A stretch of 24,015 bases of DNA from positions 1 through 24,015 of the forward strand of contig DIDE01000126.1 in assembly GCA_002417975.1 (NCBI GenBank), read 5' to 3'. The notes beneath the pieces were generated by a model. The model did not search any database. It had not been told where the DNA came from and saw only the letters and a program-made list of their open reading frames with translations. Positions 23,381 through 24,015 of the stretch are shown piece by piece. Numbering within the stretch: the first letter of the stretch is position 1; every line of letters begins with the position of its first letter. Origin of the DNA: Eggerthellaceae bacterium UBA5808. Its GTDB lineage: Bacteria > Actinomycetota > Coriobacteriia > Coriobacteriales > Eggerthellaceae. The position numbers and the translations under genes are program-made.

Positions 23381-24015
23381 ATGAGCGAAACAAAGACATC
23401 CACATTACGTGCTTCGAGTGTCATAGTACGCTGCCTAATTGTGGCGCTTGCTCTCGCGAGTGGTGTTATATGCTGTGTATTTGTTAATGATGTTATTGGC
23501 TATGCACCGCTCATCATGGTCGTGGCGGGCATTATTGCTGCATTGATCTATATACTTTGTGTGCGCCATGCTGTTACCGTCGATGATGCGGAACGTGCCT
23601 ACTCATGTGAGCGCGGAGATGTCCTCCCGTTTAAGGTTCATTTTGTCAATCACTCGCGATTGCCACTCGCGCGCGTTGAGGTTGTTTTTACTCTAACGAA
23701 TGTAACAGGTGCAACCGATTCTCATATGCATGTATGCTTAGCCTTGGCTCCGCGTGAGGAACTCGACTATGGCTTTGATGTGGCGTTTAATCATATCGGA
23801 ACCTGCGAGGTACGCCTCGAGTCGCTACGCGTTTATGATCCACTTTGCTTGTTTTATAGCACGAACAGATGTCAAAAAACGTATGTCATTGCAATTGCTC
23901 CGCATAGGTACCCGTTACGGAAATTGGCGGAATTTGCAATTTCTAAAAAGGAAAGTCAAAAACAGTCGCAGCCAATCGTTACCGACGATATGGACTATGC
24001 GGGCGTACGCGATTA
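23381..24015 (+). CDS. DUF58-domain protein, N-terminal part (runs off the window)
   Basis: The first 211 codons are visible. ATG directly follows the permease stop (TAGATG); AGAAGG lies 11 bases upstream. Two membrane helices (about residues 10-60) are followed by a beta-rich region: SCERGDVLPFKVHFVNHSRLPLARVEVVFTL, then FDVAFNHIGTCEVRLESLRVYDPLCLF, matching the 'R...r.G.y.l....v.v.DpfgLf' pattern of DUF58 N-termini. The last visible residues, MDYAGVRDY, are the start of the DUF58 signature (usually 'dG.ef.gvReY..GD'). DUF58 proteins usually travel with a MoxR-type AAA ATPase and a transglutaminase-like membrane protein; whether these follow cannot be seen. Their function is poorly known (envelope assembly or cofactor insertion is suspected). 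Co-transcription with an uptake system is the unusual point. Confidence 0.85.
   Translation, partial: MSETKTSTLRASSVIVRCLIVALALASGVICCVFVNDVIGYAPLIMVVAGIIAALIYILCVRHAVTVDDAERAYSCERGDVLPFKVHFVNHSRLPLARVEVVFTLTNVTGATDSHMHVCLALAPREELDYGFDVAFNHIGTCEVRLESLRVYDPLCLFYSTNRCQKTYVIAIAPHRYPLRKLAEFAISKKESQKQSQPIVTDDMDYAGVRD

Overview
The window reads as a stretch of chromosome from a Gram-positive actinobacterium of the Coriobacteriia. The Eggerthellales are plausible, and an oral or gut Cryptobacterium/Slackia-like organism would fit, but no marker gene here fixes the species. The grounds are: three secreted proteins carrying triple cell-wall-binding type 2 repeats (CWB2), BspA-type leucine-rich repeats, an LCP wall-polymer ligase, lipoproteins instead of outer-membrane proteins, and GC content near half by eye (not counted). 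Genes are tightly packed. Phage genes, insertion sequences, CRISPR, tRNA and rRNA were not seen.

Region 1 (1-6922, + strand) is the end of a surface-polysaccharide locus. It holds the 3' end of a coiled-coil polysaccharide/glycosyltransferase protein, a YfhO-family membrane protein, a DDD-motif glycosyltransferase whose tail matches that of the first gene, and an LCP-family ligase with a very long N-terminal cytoplasmic arm containing seven 33-bp repeats. The ends overlap or nearly abut, so most of it is probably one transcription unit.

Region 2 (6923-9489, + strand) holds a small CopZ-type metallochaperone (67 aa) with its own candidate promoter and a strong terminator. After it come a 20-codon reading frame with a strong ribosome binding site and three tandem paralogous SAM-dependent methyltransferases. 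A perfect 14-bp hairpin ends the block between convergent genes.

Region 3 (9490-11967, - strand) is a secreted BspA-like leucine-rich-repeat protein anchored by CWB2 repeats. A 250-bp divergent intergenic region (11968-12217) separates it from region 4.

Region 4 (12218 to the window end, + strand) is a run of seven almost gapless genes that looks like one operon of at least 11.8 kb. In order: a wall-anchored CWB2 protein whose N-terminal half resembles a class III substrate-binding protein; a second LRR + CWB2 protein; a PrsA/SurA-like foldase lipoprotein; a cysteine-rich class III (FecB/BtuF-type) substrate-binding lipoprotein; two FecCD-type permeases, the first with a 150-residue extension; and the start of a DUF58 protein. 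The cognate ATPase is not in the window. My reading, which is inference, is that this is a surface-to-membrane uptake system for a metal chelate, haem or corrinoid. Substrate would be captured on wall-bound receptors, passed to the lipoprotein and imported by the permease pair, with the foldase assisting the exported parts. The polymer made and attached by region 1 could be the kind of anionic glycan that CWB2 repeats bind. This operon is the best candidate here for an undescribed system; the methyltransferase block with its short reading frame is second.
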